The position numbers and the translations under genes are program-made. From Flavobacterium sp. AED (GTDB lineage Bacteria > Bacteroidota > Bacteroidia > Flavobacteriales > Flavobacteriaceae), in NCBI RefSeq assembly GCF_000812945.1, contig NZ_JSYM01000001.1:1550001-1614000 (forward strand): 64,000 bases of DNA, in the 5' to 3' direction. Under the pieces are notes generated by a model that saw only the letters and a list, made by a program, of their open reading frames with translations, did no database searches and was not told the origin of the DNA. This document shows, one piece after another, positions 18,801 through 27,983 of the stretch (positions are counted from its first letter, which is position 1; each line of letters opens with the position of its first letter).

Positions 18801-21800
18801 TAATAATAGTTCAAATGTGTCTACAAATCCAACTTCTAATTTTGGTGGGATTATGAGATCATTGAATTCTACTAATTTCGAACAAGGAAATGTAGAATAC
18901 ATTCAATTTTGGATATTAGATCCTTATGTGGGAAGTGGTGAAATACCTCAATCCAATACCGGTAAAATCTATTTCAATTTAGGAGAAGTCTCAGAGGATG
19001 TTTTGAAAGATGGTAAAAAGCAATATGAAAATGGACTTGGACCAGATCAAATTATTTCAAAACCAAATCCAGGAACAGCCAATTGGGGAGATGTTCCCGC
19101 ATCGCAATCTTTAATTTATGCATTTGACACCAATGTTAATAATAGAACGAATCAGGACGTTGGGTTAGATGGTTTGGCTAATGCCAAAGAAGGTGCGATT
19201 TACAATAATTTTGCATCAGAACCAGATCCTGCAGCTGATGATTACACCTATTATTTGAATGCTTCTGGAAATGTTTTAGACCGATATAAAAAGTATAATG
19301 GTGTAGACGGTAACTCAGCTGTTGATATTAATGATCCTAATAGAGGTTCTACCACGTTTCCAGATGTAGAAGATATCAATAGAGACAACACCATGAATAC
19401 CATCAATGCCTATTATGAATATAGTATTGATGTTAAGCCTAATATGAGTGTCGGACAAAATTACATTACTGATATCAGAAATACTCAAGTTACATTGCCA
19501 AATGGAGGTACAACAGATGCCAGATGGATTCAGTTTAAAATACCAGTTTCACAACCTGAAAATACAATTGGAAATATTTCTGATTTTAGATCAATTCGTT
19601 TCATGAGAATGTTCATGACGGGTTTTAATGATTTGGTAACGGTCCGTTTTGGAGCATTGGATTTAGTGAGAGGGGAATGGAGACGCTATACGAATACACT
19701 CGATTTTAATGATACAAATGTTGCTGATGATAAAACTAATTTGGATGTGTTAGCTGTAAATGTTCAAGAAAATAACGAAAGATGCCCGGTGAATTATATT
19801 ACTCCACCCGGTGTAGTAAGAGAACAATTGTATAATAATAATACGGTTATTAATCAAAATGAACAATCGTTATCTTTAAGGGTTTCTGGGAATGGACTGG
19901 AACCGGAAGATTCAAGAGCAGTTTTTAAAAATGTGAGTATTGACATGCGTCAGTTTAAAAAATTGAAAATGTTTTTACACGCTGAATCTTTACCAAATGA
20001 AATTGCGCTTCGAGACAATCAAATGGTAGGTTTTATTCGTTTTGGAAATGACTTTACACAGAATTTTTACCAAATAGAAATTCCTTTAAAAGTTACTGTT
20101 CCGTCCTCATCATCAACTTCGGATTGTTCTGCATTAAGCGCCGAAGCTGTTTGGCCTGAAGATAATGAAATTGATTTGTCATTGGCATTATTGACACAAT
20201 TGAAAATTCAGGCAATGAGTATAGACAAAAGTACGCTTCCGCTGGATGGAATCTATTATCAATATGAAGATGATCTTGACCCTTCGTTAGTAAACAAAAG
20301 TAACAAGTTGAGATTGGGTATAAAAGGAAATCCTAATTTTGGCCAGGCTAGAACTTTAATGGTGGGTGTGAAAAGTAATGAAACGCACCAAGACATTAAA
20401 GGAGAAGTTTGGTTCAATGAGCTGCGTTTAGCTGATATGGATAATAAAGGTGGTATGGCAGCTGTATTGAATGTAGATTCAAATTTTGCTGATTTTGCTA
20501 CAGTTTCTGCAACAGGTAAAAAAAGCACGATTGGTTTTGGAGCATTAGAACAAGGTCCAAATGAGAGAAGTCGAGAGGATACGAAACAATATAATATTGT
20601 TACTAATGTTAATTTAGGGAAATTATTACCTCCAAAATGGGGTGTTAATTTACCGTTCAATTACGCCATTGGCGAAGAAATGATTACTCCAGAATATGAT
20701 CCTTTTAATCAAGACATTAAATTAAAACAGTTATTAAATAACACTGCAGATAAAGCCGAAAGAGATAATATTCAAAGTCGCGCAACTGATTATACGAAAC
20801 GTCAAAGTATCAATTTTATAGGGGTTAGAAAAGAAAGAGGAGCAGAGCAGAAACAACACGTTTATGATGTTGAAAATTTCACTTTTTCTCAATCTTTTAA
20901 TCAAGTGGAGCGACATGATTTTGAAATAGAAGATTATGTAGATCAGCATGCCAATTCATCAGTTGATTATGCATATACTTTTCAGTCAAAGCCAGTAGAA
21001 CCGTTCAAGAAAACTGCTTTCATGAAAAAAAGTAATTATTGGAAATTATTAAGTGATTTTAATTTTAATTATCTTCCTTCTAATATCTCTTTTAATACCA
21101 ATATTATTAGACAATTCAATCGCCAACAATTTAGACAAGTTGATGTAGAAGGTTTAGGTCTAGATCCATTATACAGAAGAAATTTTGCATTCAATTATCA
21201 ATATGGATTTAATTTTAATTTGACAAAATCATTAAAATTGAATTATACGGCTTCTTCTAGCAATATTGTGAAAAGCTATCTAAATAAGAATAATGAGCCT
21301 ATTGATAGTTTTACAATATGGGATAGTTATTGGGATATTGGAGATCCTAATCAGCACATGCAACAATTGGTTTTAAATTACGAGATACCAATTAATAAAA
21401 TCCCATTATTTAGTTTTGTAAAAGCTAATTATTCTTACACCGGTGATTATAGTTGGCAACGTTCTTCTAATGCTTTGTCACAAATAGAGATTGATGGCAA
21501 CAGTTATAACTTAGGAAATACAGTTCAAAATGCAAGTTCCAGTAATTTGAATGCAACATTCAATATGGATGCATTGTACAAGTATTTAGGAGTAACAAAA
21601 AACAGTAATAAACCAGTGGCTAAGCCTAAGGCAATTGCTCCAAAGCCCGGTGAAAAAATTGTAAATACAAATACACAACAGATTGTAAAAAACAATGAAT
21701 TTGTTGACGGTTTAATTGGGGTTTTGACGAGTGTTAAAAACATTCAAATGAATTATACGGAGAATAGCGGTACGATATTGCCAGGATATACGCCAAGTGT

Positions 21801-23049
21801 TGGATTCTTGGGTTCTTCAAGACCATCGTTAGGATTTATTTTTGGAAGTCAAGACGACGTGCGTTATGAGGCGGCTAAAAATGGCTGGCTTACCAACTAT
21901 CCTAATTTTAATCAAAATTATTCTCAAGTAACCAACAAGTTATTTAAAGCTACTGCAAATGTTGATTTGTTTCCAGATTTAAAAATCGATTTGTCATTGG
22001 ATAGATCTTATTCCAAGAACTTTTCAGAGCAATATGATATAACTGATGGACAATATAATGCACGATCTCCATATAGTTATGGTCTTTTCTCTATTTCTAC
22101 AGTTCTGATAAAAACATCTTTCTCAACAAGTGATGAAAATTCATCTGCGGCTTTTGATGATTTTAGAAGTAATAGACTTACCGTTGCAAATCGATTAGCA
22201 ATGCAACGTGGTATAGATATTAGTAATCCAGTTAATCTTGATGCAGAAGGATATCCTTTAGGGTATGGTAAAAATAATCAAGCGGTTTTGCTGCCTGCTT
22301 TCTTAGCTGCGTATTCTGGATCTAATGCTTCGGGAGTTTCACTGGGGATTTTCAGAAGTTTTCCAATACCAAATTGGGCTGTTAAGTACAATGGTTTGAT
22401 GCGTTATAATTTTTTCAAAAAGAACTTCAAACGCTTTTCGATGCAACACAGTTATAGAGCTTCTTACACAATTAGTGCCTTTAGATCTAATTTCGAATAT
22501 GATAAAACACCCAACGGTGTAGATGCAAGCGGTAATTTTTTCAATAGCACAATCATGTCAAATGTCAATTTAGTAGAGCAATTCAGTCCGCTTATTAGAA
22601 TGGATTTTGAGTTAAAAAGCTCTTTAAAAGTACTTACCGAAATAAAGAAAGATAGAGCATTATCCATGAGTTTTGATAATAACCTATTGACAGAAGTAAA
22701 AGGAATAGAGTATGTTGTAGGACTTGGTTATCGATTTAAAGATGTTATTTTCTCTTCCAGATTGGCAGATAATCCAACAGGAATTATAAAAAGTGATATT
22801 AACTTGAAAGGAGATCTTTCCTATCGAAATAATCAAACAATTGTTCGATATTTAGACTATAATAACAATCAATTAGCCGGAGGACAAAATATATGGTCTC
22901 TAAAAATAACTGCGGATTATGCTTTCAGTAAAAATTTGACCGCAATTTTCTATTATGATCATTCATTTTCGAAAGCAGTAATATCAACTTCTTTCCCATT
23001 GACAAATATTCGATCAGGATTTACGATGCGCTATAATTTTGGGAATTAA
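15874..23049 (+). CDS. sprA: SprA, outer-membrane translocon of the type IX secretion system
   Basis: At 2,391 residues this is the largest gene in the window and the expected size for SprA/Sov. It begins with a signal peptide ending in VSQAQ and contains the SprA features: LPRYYVKSGLFESIFGSNTI near residue 115, repeated beta-rich modules such as VRISRLEVWV-like and YVDDFEGSQS segments, and a long C-terminal run of beta strands ending in TMRYNFGN. SprA forms the very large beta-barrel through which T9SS cargo leaves the cell and is needed for gliding in Flavobacterium. It follows ruvA, an arrangement common in this group, and no frameshift is seen. Confidence 0.97.
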   Translation: MHKICIFLLVIFCGFVSQAQVTPAAQDTIKTGFSTGKVQLKDPQSVLSAYTYDPVTDRYIYTNSVDGFSINYPIILTPKEYENLVLKESMRDYFKKKVDAIDGKKEGSEAAKKDLLPRYYVKSGLFESIFGSNTIDVKPTGSIEMDLGMRYTKQDNPSFSPRNRSNLSFDFNQRISMSLMGKVGTRLNVNANYDTQSTFAFQNLIKLEYAPSEDDIIQKIEVGNVSLPLNSSLIRGAQSLFGVKTQLKFGKTTVTGIFSEQKSQTKSIVAQGGGTIQDFDMYALDYDNDRHFFLSQYFRNKYDSSLKNYPFIDSRVQISRLEVWVTNKQNRVNTTSNNLRNIIALQDLGEGELTDLNGNPISGKQNEVVVLNPIPLNFFIDQPDQLKKPYPSDNKNNKYDPALIDNGGFLNNNIREIVTAGSGFTGVDVNEGADYSKLENARKLNPNEYTFNAQLGYISLQQRLANDEVLAVAYQYTIGDKVYQVGEFGNDGVDATVVTGNSNTSNQAIITQSLILKMLKSNLTNVKNPVWNLMMKNIYQIQGAYQVKQEDFRFNILYTDPSPLNYINIVSPLPSPDLVTSTPLLKVFNLDKLNYNNDPQAGGDGFFDFMQGLTIDAQNGRIIFTTKEPFGELLFSKLSNGGESYDDANTYNANQKKYVFRNMYRNTQSGALQDSDKNKFLLRGKYKSTGGDGIPIGAFNVPRGSVVVTAGGRVLVEGIDYSVNYQLGRVQILDPSLQASNTPINVSLENNSVFGQQTRRFMGVNVEHKISDNFLVGATFLKMTEKPFTQKSSFGQESVNNTIFGFNTNFSTEVPFFTRLVNKLPNIDTDVPSNLSIRGEIAFLKPDSPKADQFQGESTIYVDDFEGSQSTIDMRSPYAWSLSSTPEKNTRSTYDFNASANDLSYGFKRAKLAWYSIDPVFYTQKPSGITNEELSFNTTRRIFSEELYPLTDIAQGQSQVVNTLDLSYYPSERGPYNNSSNVSTNPTSNFGGIMRSLNSTNFEQGNVEYIQFWILDPYVGSGEIPQSNTGKIYFNLGEVSEDVLKDGKKQYENGLGPDQIISKPNPGTANWGDVPASQSLIYAFDTNVNNRTNQDVGLDGLANAKEGAIYNNFASEPDPAADDYTYYLNASGNVLDRYKKYNGVDGNSAVDINDPNRGSTTFPDVEDINRDNTMNTINAYYEYSIDVKPNMSVGQNYITDIRNTQVTLPNGGTTDARWIQFKIPVSQPENTIGNISDFRSIRFMRMFMTGFNDLVTVRFGALDLVRGEWRRYTNTLDFNDTNVADDKTNLDVLAVNVQENNERCPVNYITPPGVVREQLYNNNTVINQNEQSLSLRVSGNGLEPEDSRAVFKNVSIDMRQFKKLKMFLHAESLPNEIALRDNQMVGFIRFGNDFTQNFYQIEIPLKVTVPSSSSTSDCSALSAEAVWPEDNEIDLSLALLTQLKIQAMSIDKSTLPLDGIYYQYEDDLDPSLVNKSNKLRLGIKGNPNFGQARTLMVGVKSNETHQDIKGEVWFNELRLADMDNKGGMAAVLNVDSNFADFATVSATGKKSTIGFGALEQGPNERSREDTKQYNIVTNVNLGKLLPPKWGVNLPFNYAIGEEMITPEYDPFNQDIKLKQLLNNTADKAERDNIQSRATDYTKRQSINFIGVRKERGAEQKQHVYDVENFTFSQSFNQVERHDFEIEDYVDQHANSSVDYAYTFQSKPVEPFKKTAFMKKSNYWKLLSDFNFNYLPSNISFNTNIIRQFNRQQFRQVDVEGLGLDPLYRRNFAFNYQYGFNFNLTKSLKLNYTASSSNIVKSYLNKNNEPIDSFTIWDSYWDIGDPNQHMQQLVLNYEIPINKIPLFSFVKANYSYTGDYSWQRSSNALSQIEIDGNSYNLGNTVQNASSSNLNATFNMDALYKYLGVTKNSNKPVAKPKAIAPKPGEKIVNTNTQQIVKNNEFVDGLIGVLTSVKNIQMNYTENSGTILPGYTPSVGFLGSSRPSLGFIFGSQDDVRYEAAKNGWLTNYPNFNQNYSQVTNKLFKATANVDLFPDLKIDLSLDRSYSKNFSEQYDITDGQYNARSPYSYGLFSISTVLIKTSFSTSDENSSAAFDDFRSNRLTVANRLAMQRGIDISNPVNLDAEGYPLGYGKNNQAVLLPAFLAAYSGSNASGVSLGIFRSFPIPNWAVKYNGLMRYNFFKKNFKRFSMQHSYRASYTISAFRSNFEYDKTPNGVDASGNFFNSTIMSNVNLVEQFSPLIRMDFELKSSLKVLTEIKKDRALSMSFDNNLLTEVKGIEYVVGLGYRFKDVIFSSRLADNPTGIIKSDINLKGDLSYRNNQTIVRYLDYNNNQLAGGQNIWSLKITADYAFSKNLTAIFYYDHSFSKAVISTSFPLTNIRSGFTMRYNFGN

Positions 23050-23087
23050 TTTTTTTAAAATCTAAACAAGATTTGAATTGAGATTGT

Positions 23088-23095
23088 TACATTTG
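23088..23095 (+). promoter_or_regulatory. Promoter -7 element of gcvH
   Basis: TACATTTG matches TAnnTTTG. The region between it and the start holds a 12-base direct repeat AATTATCAATTA at 23109-23120 and 23123-23134. Confidence 0.45.
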
Positions 23096-23142
23096 TCACA
23101 TAAAATTCAATTATCAATTAATAATTATCAATTAGTATTTAT

Positions 23143-23523
23143 ATGAACATACCAGCAAATTTAAAGTACACTAAAGATCACGAATGGGTTAGTATTGAAG
23201 GCGATATCGCAACAGTAGGAATTACTGATTTTGCACAAAAAGAATTAGGGGATATCGTATATGTTGAGGTGGAAACTTTAGACCAGACTTTAGAAAAAGA
23301 TGAAGTTTTTGGAACTGTTGAAGCGGTTAAAACGGTTTCTGATTTGTTTCTTCCATTATCAGGTGAAATTGTCGAGTTTAATGACGCTTTGGAAAACACA
23401 CCGGAAAGTGTGAATTCGGATCCTTATGGAGCTGGATGGATGATAAAAATAAAAATTGCAAACGAAGCTGAAATTGATTCATTGCTTTCAAGCGAATCTT
23501 ACAAAGAACTTATTGGTGCCTAA
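23143..23523 (+). CDS. gcvH: Glycine cleavage system H protein
   Basis: A 126-residue lipoyl-domain protein. The lipoylated lysine is Lys63 in [15 protein letters not shown], and the family start KYTKDHEWV and the [13 protein letters not shown] segment are intact. It carries the aminomethyl group between the P, T and L proteins of glycine decarboxylase. The other gcv genes are not in the window, which is usual in Flavobacterium. The next gene begins within its last codons. Confidence 0.97.
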   Translation: MNIPANLKYTKDHEWVSIEGDIATVGITDFAQKELGDIVYVEVETLDQTLEKDEVFGTVEAVKTVSDLFLPLSGEIVEFNDALENTPESVNSDPYGAGWMIKIKIANEAEIDSLLSSESYKELIGA

Positions 23524-23899
23524 ACAATTCTGTTTTTGGGCAGCTTTAACTTGGACAGGGCTAATCGTCTTTTTTTGTTTAATTAAATCAAGCGATATTC
23601 CTACTGTTCAAATTACGAATCTAGATAAAGTTGTTCATTCCTTTTTTCATTTGGTCTTTACATCGCTTTGGTTTTTCTTTTTTAAGAAGCAAATAAATAG
23701 TTCAGCTATTTTTAAGCCTTTGACAGTATCATTTATGCTTTCCATTTTTTTTGGAATAGCAATAGAAATAGCACAAACGCTATTTACCACAACTAGAAAA
23801 GGTGATTTGTTTGATGTTTTAGCAAATTTATCTGGAGCAACTCTTGCTGTTTGTATAATTTTGTTTTTTAACAAGTACACTAACTTAAATAAAGTTTGA
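23516..23899 (+). CDS. VanZ-like membrane protein
   Basis: A small protein of about 127 residues with four hydrophobic segments, the [17 protein letters not shown] motif and [27 protein letters not shown], the hallmark of VanZ-like proteins (E-x-x-Q ... R-x-x-x-x-D-x-x-A-N). No ATG is near the conserved start: an ATG at 23456 would overlap gcvH by 68 bases, while GTG at 23516 (or TTG at 23513) gives the usual length and an eight-base overlap, so GTG is preferred. The function of VanZ-like proteins outside teicoplanin resistance is not established. A strong terminator follows. Confidence 0.8.
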   Translation: MPKQFCFWAALTWTGLIVFFCLIKSSDIPTVQITNLDKVVHSFFHLVFTSLWFFFFKKQINSSAIFKPLTVSFMLSIFFGIAIEIAQTLFTTTRKGDLFDVLANLSGATLAVCIILFFNKYTNLNKV

Positions 23900-23909
23900 T
23901 ACGAATTAC

Positions 23910-23934
23910 AATCCCACTTCGGTGGGATTTTTTT
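23910..23934 (+). terminator. Terminator with UUCG tetraloop
   Basis: Stem AATCCCAC/GTGGGATT closes the very stable C(UUCG)G loop and is followed by a T run. It ends the gcvH-vanZ unit. Confidence 0.9.
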
Positions 23935-24037
23935 ATATTACAAATGTTTTTTATTTTTTAATGAGTAAGAAATTATAAAATAAGATTACTTCCTTACGAA
24001 GTAGTTGTTAATATTAAATAAATGTGAATTTAAAATG

Positions 24038-24045
24038 TATTTTTG
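24038..24045 (+). promoter_or_regulatory. Promoter -7 element of deoC
   Basis: TATTTTTG matches TAnnTTTG, 40 bases before the deoC start. The nearest TTG (24005) is too far upstream for the normal spacing. Confidence 0.45.
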
Positions 24046-24085
24046 CTAATAGGATAGTAAAAGGTGTCATCAAGCTATAAGAAAA

Positions 24086-24829
24086 ATGAATATTAAACAA
24101 TATTTAGATTCTACTTATTTAAAAACAGCAACACAGGCAGGACTTAGTGAAGCTGATAATGTCGTTATTGTCAAAAAAAATATTCAGGAAGCCATTAATG
24201 AGCATTTTAAGCTTATTATGATTCGTCCAAATATGGTTTCTATCGCCCAAGAAATGATTATTGATGCCGATTCAAATTTACAAATAGGTACGGTGATTGA
24301 TTTTCCAGAAGGAAAATCGAGTGTGGAGGATAAACTTTCTGAAGCGATTCAGGCGATTGAAGATGGAGCAGATGATTTAGATTTCGTTTGTAATTACGAA
24401 GCTTTTAAAAAAGGGAGTATTGATTTGGTTAAAGATGAAGTCCTAAAATGCACGTTATTAGGACTGGAAAATAATAAGGTTGTAAAATGGATTATAGAAG
24501 TGGCTGCACTAAACGATAAACAGATTATACAATTGTCTGCTTTGATAAAAAATGTAGTTATTTCAAATTTTAAAGAGGAATTGTACCAATCGGTTTTTGT
24601 AAAATCATCAACAGGATTTTATAAAACGGAAGGTAATTTGCCAAATGGAGCCACAATTCCATCCATTATTATGATGTTGGAAAATGCTTCGCCACTTCCA
24701 GTAAAAGCAGCTGGCGGTGTAAGAACTTATAAGGAGGCTGTTGAAATGATACGGCTGGGTGTAAAACGAATAGGAACGTCTGGGGCAAAAGCAATTGCTA
24801 ATGGGCAAGATTCACAAATTGATTACTAA
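24086..24829 (+). CDS. deoC: Deoxyribose-phosphate aldolase
   Basis: A 247-residue DeoC-type class I aldolase. The Schiff-base lysine lies in VFVKSSTGFYKTEG (about residue 172), and the second catalytic lysine region is PLPVKAAGGVRTYKEA (about 210). It converts 2-deoxyribose 5-phosphate to glyceraldehyde 3-phosphate and acetaldehyde in the cytoplasm. The N-terminal LDSTYLKTATQAG is also typical. The remB-like gene begins 19 bases later and is probably co-transcribed. Confidence 0.93.
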   Translation: MNIKQYLDSTYLKTATQAGLSEADNVVIVKKNIQEAINEHFKLIMIRPNMVSIAQEMIIDADSNLQIGTVIDFPEGKSSVEDKLSEAIQAIEDGADDLDFVCNYEAFKKGSIDLVKDEVLKCTLLGLENNKVVKWIIEVAALNDKQIIQLSALIKNVVISNFKEELYQSVFVKSSTGFYKTEGNLPNGATIPSIIMMLENASPLPVKAAGGVRTYKEAVEMIRLGVKRIGTSGAKAIANGQDSQIDY

Positions 24830-24848
24830 ATTCACAAAGAAAACCAAT

Positions 24849-26972
24849 ATGAAAAAGGGGTTGTTAACGTTACTTTTATCATTTTATTCATTTTTTATTT
24901 ATTCGCAAGACATAAATAATAATGCAACTCAATCGGGACTTTCGCCTGAACGATTTCCTGTTTTTTTGAATTGTGAAAACTTGCAATCTAAGGAATTGGA
25001 AAAATGTTTTTACTATCAAGTGCAAAATTTTGTATTTCAAAATTTTCAAGTTTCTGAAAATCTTAAAAAAAATAATTTTAAAGGTAACGTAGAAGTGCTT
25101 TTTGAAGTTGATGCTAATGGTGTTTTTAAAGTAATTTATGTAAATGCTACCGATGAGGATTTGATAAAAGAAACTAAGCGAGTTTTGGGGTTATTCCCAA
25201 AGATTAAACCATCAACTTATAATGGAAAACCAACGTATTCGAGATACACAATTACAATTGCGATTCCATTAAAAAGCCCAGAGCAGTTAGCTTCAGAAGT
25301 GCTCGCTCGTGCAGAAATTTTGCCAAATGAAACTAAACAACTTACCGAATTAGATAGTATTGTTTATAAAAAATTCAATACTCCTCAGTTCGAAAGTCAT
25401 TTGAATATTCCTTTTTCTCATAGTTATTATTCTCAGTTTGACGCTTCTTTAAATCAAGTTGGTAGCAATAATCACACTGCATCTAAACCGTATACTTATG
25501 TGGAGGTATCAAAATATTATGATTTTAAAGCAGTAAATGATAAGCTAAAGAAAAATGTTTCCGGTTGGTGGGCCAAAAAATTATGGAATGAAAGTATGGT
25601 TGAAATTCAAGGAGACGGCTACTGGTTTACTTTGAATCCTATTTTAGATTTACAAGTTGGTAAGGCGTCTCAAACTAAAGCGAATTATACTTATGTAAAT
25701 ACTCGTGGAATCAATTTCCGAGGAGGATTAGGGAAGCAAATTAATTTCACTGCTACGGTTTTTGAAAGTCAAGGGCGTTTTGCGGATTACTACAATCGTT
25801 ATGCAGAATCTATAAAACCAGCAGGTGGGAATCCTGCAATTATTCCAGGTATGGGAATTGCTAAAGATTTTAAAACAGATGCGTATGATTTTCCTTTGGC
25901 GGAAGCCAATATAACTTTTGCGCCTAGTAAATATTTTGACTTGCAATTGGGTTATGGAAGGAACTTTATAGGAGATGGATATCGTTCTTTGTTAGAAAGT
26001 GACGGTGCGAGCCCGTATCCGTATTTCAAAATAAATACTAATTTTTGGAAAATAAAATACACCAATACCTATATGTGGCTTAAAGATGTTCGTCCAGAGG
26101 TTACCCTCGAAAAAACGTACGCTACTAAATTTATGGCAAATCATTATTTGAGTTGGAATGTGTCGAATAAATTGAATCTTGGTTTCTTTGAATCAGTAAT
26201 TTGGACTGATACAAATAACAGGGGGTTTGATGTGAATTTTGTAAATCCAATTATATTTTATCGTTCGGTTGAATTTGCTTCTTCGGCCAGAAGTGGAAAT
26301 GCGCTTTTAGGGTTGACTTATAAGTACAAATTGAATAATCAAATCAATACATACGGACAGTTTCTTCTTGATGAATTTTCTCTTGGAGATGTTAAAAAAG
26401 GGGACAATAGCTGGAAAAATAAATTTGGGTATCAATTAGGTGTTAAATATTATAATGCTTTTCACGTTGATAATTTGGTATTGCAGTTAGAGTACAATCA
26501 TGTGCGCCCTTATGTGTATTCCCATAGTAATCCGATCACAAATTATGGACATAACAATCAAAGTATAGGGCATCAATGGGGCGGGAATTTTAAAGAATTT
26601 TTAGTTATCGCCCGTTATCATAAAGACAGGTATTTTGCTGATGCAAAAATAACTATGGGTACTCGAGGATTGGATTTTGATACAGCCGAAGATGGTTATA
26701 ATTACGGAGGAAATATCTATAAAGATTATGACGAAAACAGAGCTTTAGATAGCGGTGTAAAAGTAGGACAAGGGAATAAAACGGCTGTTTTTATAACAGA
26801 TGTTCAAGCTGGATATCTGATAAATCCAGCAACCAATCTGAAACTTTTTGGAAGCTATATTTATAGAAGTTTTGATCCAACAAAGAATACGGCAACGACT
26901 TTTAATGAAAGTACTAATTGGTTTACTTTAGGGATACGTTCGGATGTTTTTAATTGGTATTTTGATTATTAG
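24849..26972 (+). CDS. remB: RemB-like gliding motility protein (TonB-C-like domain plus Wzi-type barrel)
   Basis: The ATG at 24849 is chosen over one at 24795 because it gives a proper signal peptide (MKKGLLTLLLSF ... YSQ) and does not overlap deoC. Residues about 36-140 resemble a TonB C-terminal domain, with two Cys (42, 53) and VEVLFEVDANGVFK. From about 190 to the end (707) the sequence is a run of beta strands of the capsule-assembly Wzi type, including LQLGYGRNFIGDGYRSLLESD and ending in DVFNWYFDY. Proteins of this make-up are annotated as gliding protein RemB in Flavobacterium, and closeness to sprA fits my memory of the F. johnsoniae locus. It is an outer-membrane protein; its exact role is unclear. 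Confidence 0.75.
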   Translation: MKKGLLTLLLSFYSFFIYSQDINNNATQSGLSPERFPVFLNCENLQSKELEKCFYYQVQNFVFQNFQVSENLKKNNFKGNVEVLFEVDANGVFKVIYVNATDEDLIKETKRVLGLFPKIKPSTYNGKPTYSRYTITIAIPLKSPEQLASEVLARAEILPNETKQLTELDSIVYKKFNTPQFESHLNIPFSHSYYSQFDASLNQVGSNNHTASKPYTYVEVSKYYDFKAVNDKLKKNVSGWWAKKLWNESMVEIQGDGYWFTLNPILDLQVGKASQTKANYTYVNTRGINFRGGLGKQINFTATVFESQGRFADYYNRYAESIKPAGGNPAIIPGMGIAKDFKTDAYDFPLAEANITFAPSKYFDLQLGYGRNFIGDGYRSLLESDGASPYPYFKINTNFWKIKYTNTYMWLKDVRPEVTLEKTYATKFMANHYLSWNVSNKLNLGFFESVIWTDTNNRGFDVNFVNPIIFYRSVEFASSARSGNALLGLTYKYKLNNQINTYGQFLLDEFSLGDVKKGDNSWKNKFGYQLGVKYYNAFHVDNLVLQLEYNHVRPYVYSHSNPITNYGHNNQSIGHQWGGNFKEFLVIARYHKDRYFADAKITMGTRGLDFDTAEDGYNYGGNIYKDYDENRALDSGVKVGQGNKTAVFITDVQAGYLINPATNLKLFGSYIYRSFDPTKNTATTFNESTNWFTLGIRSDVFNWYFDY

Positions 26973-27014
26973 CTTTAATAATATTTCTAAAAAAGCTTTT
27001 TTATGAATTGTTTT

Positions 27015-27045
27015 TTGTCAAATCCCTTTTGATAAACTACTTTTG
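27015..27045 (+). promoter_or_regulatory. Promoter of the cytochrome oxidase cluster
   Basis: TTG (27015-27017), 20 bases, then TACTTTTG (27038-27045): both Bacteroidota elements at correct spacing, 33 bases before the TTG start of the heme O synthase gene. Confidence 0.7.
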
Positions 27046-27078
27046 CAAAAGTTTTTACATAGCAAATAAACATTAGTA

Positions 27079-27981
27079 TTGAACGCAACACAAAATACCC
27101 TTTCATTAAAGTCTATCTATATTGATTTCCGCGAGATAACTAAAGCACGTCTCGCTGTTAGCGTAGTGTTTTCGTCTATTGCAGGATTTATGCTTGGGAT
27201 TACTGATATCCATTCTTTCAGTTGGATGGTATTGTTAAAACTTGCCATTGGCGGATATTGTATGGTAGGAGCTTCTAATGCTTTTAATCAGGTTATTGAA
27301 AAAGATTTAGATGCGTTGATGGATCGGACAAAAAATCGACCTGTTCCGGCAGGTAGAATGTCTTCTAATACGGCTTTGATTATTGCAAGTCTTCTTACTA
27401 TTATTGGAATTGTACTGTTGTATACAATCAATTCTAAAACTGCCATGTTTGGTGCAATTTCTATATTTCTTTATACGAGTGTTTATACGCCTTTGAAAAC
27501 TATGACATCATTGTCAGTTTTTGTAGGAGCGTTTCCTGGGGCAATTCCATTTATGTTGGGATGGGTTGCTGCAACTGGAGAATTTGGTATAGAAGCAGGG
27601 ACTTTGTTTTTAATTCAATTTTTCTGGCAATTTCCTCATTTCTGGGCTATTGGATGGTTTTTATATGAAGATTATGAAAAAGCAGGGTTTTTTATGCTTC
27701 CTACAGGAAAAAAAGATAAATCAACGGCTTTACAGATTATTTTGTACACGGTTTGGCTTATTATAGCTTCGCTTTTGCCAGTTTTGGGTTACACAGGGCA
27801 GTTGTTTATTACGCCTATAGCTGCTATTATCGTATTTTTACTTGGACTTTGGATGCTTTATTATGGAGTGCAATTATACAAATTAAGAACAGCAAAAGCA
27901 GCGAGAACATTGATGCTGGTAAGCGTTTCTTATATTACATTGTTACAATTAGTTTATATATTTGATAAATTTTTAAGATAG
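27079..27981 (+). CDS. cyoE: Protoheme IX farnesyltransferase (heme O synthase)
   Basis: A 300-residue UbiA-family prenyltransferase with about nine membrane segments and the Asp-rich site NAFNQVIEKDLDALMDRTKNRP-like (about residues 73-94). It attaches a farnesyl group to heme B for the oxidase. The start is a TTG: an in-frame stop lies four codons upstream with no ATG between, and the next Met is well inside the conserved region. It heads the cluster of oxidase genes, two bases before the first subunit III gene. Confidence 0.95.
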   Translation: MNATQNTLSLKSIYIDFREITKARLAVSVVFSSIAGFMLGITDIHSFSWMVLLKLAIGGYCMVGASNAFNQVIEKDLDALMDRTKNRPVPAGRMSSNTALIIASLLTIIGIVLLYTINSKTAMFGAISIFLYTSVYTPLKTMTSLSVFVGAFPGAIPFMLGWVAATGEFGIEAGTLFLIQFFWQFPHFWAIGWFLYEDYEKAGFFMLPTGKKDKSTALQIILYTVWLIIASLLPVLGYTGQLFITPIAAIIVFLLGLWMLYYGVQLYKLRTAKAARTLMLVSVSYITLLQLVYIFDKFLR

Positions 27982-27983
27982 TT

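Noticed and set aside
20259..20660. A 133-codon minus-strand frame inside sprA
   Set aside because: Fully inside a well-supported large gene, with no recognisable domain.
26989..27002. Palindrome AAAAAAGCTTTTTT after the remB-like gene
   Set aside because: It has no loop and only two G/C; may assist termination but is not a convincing terminator or site.
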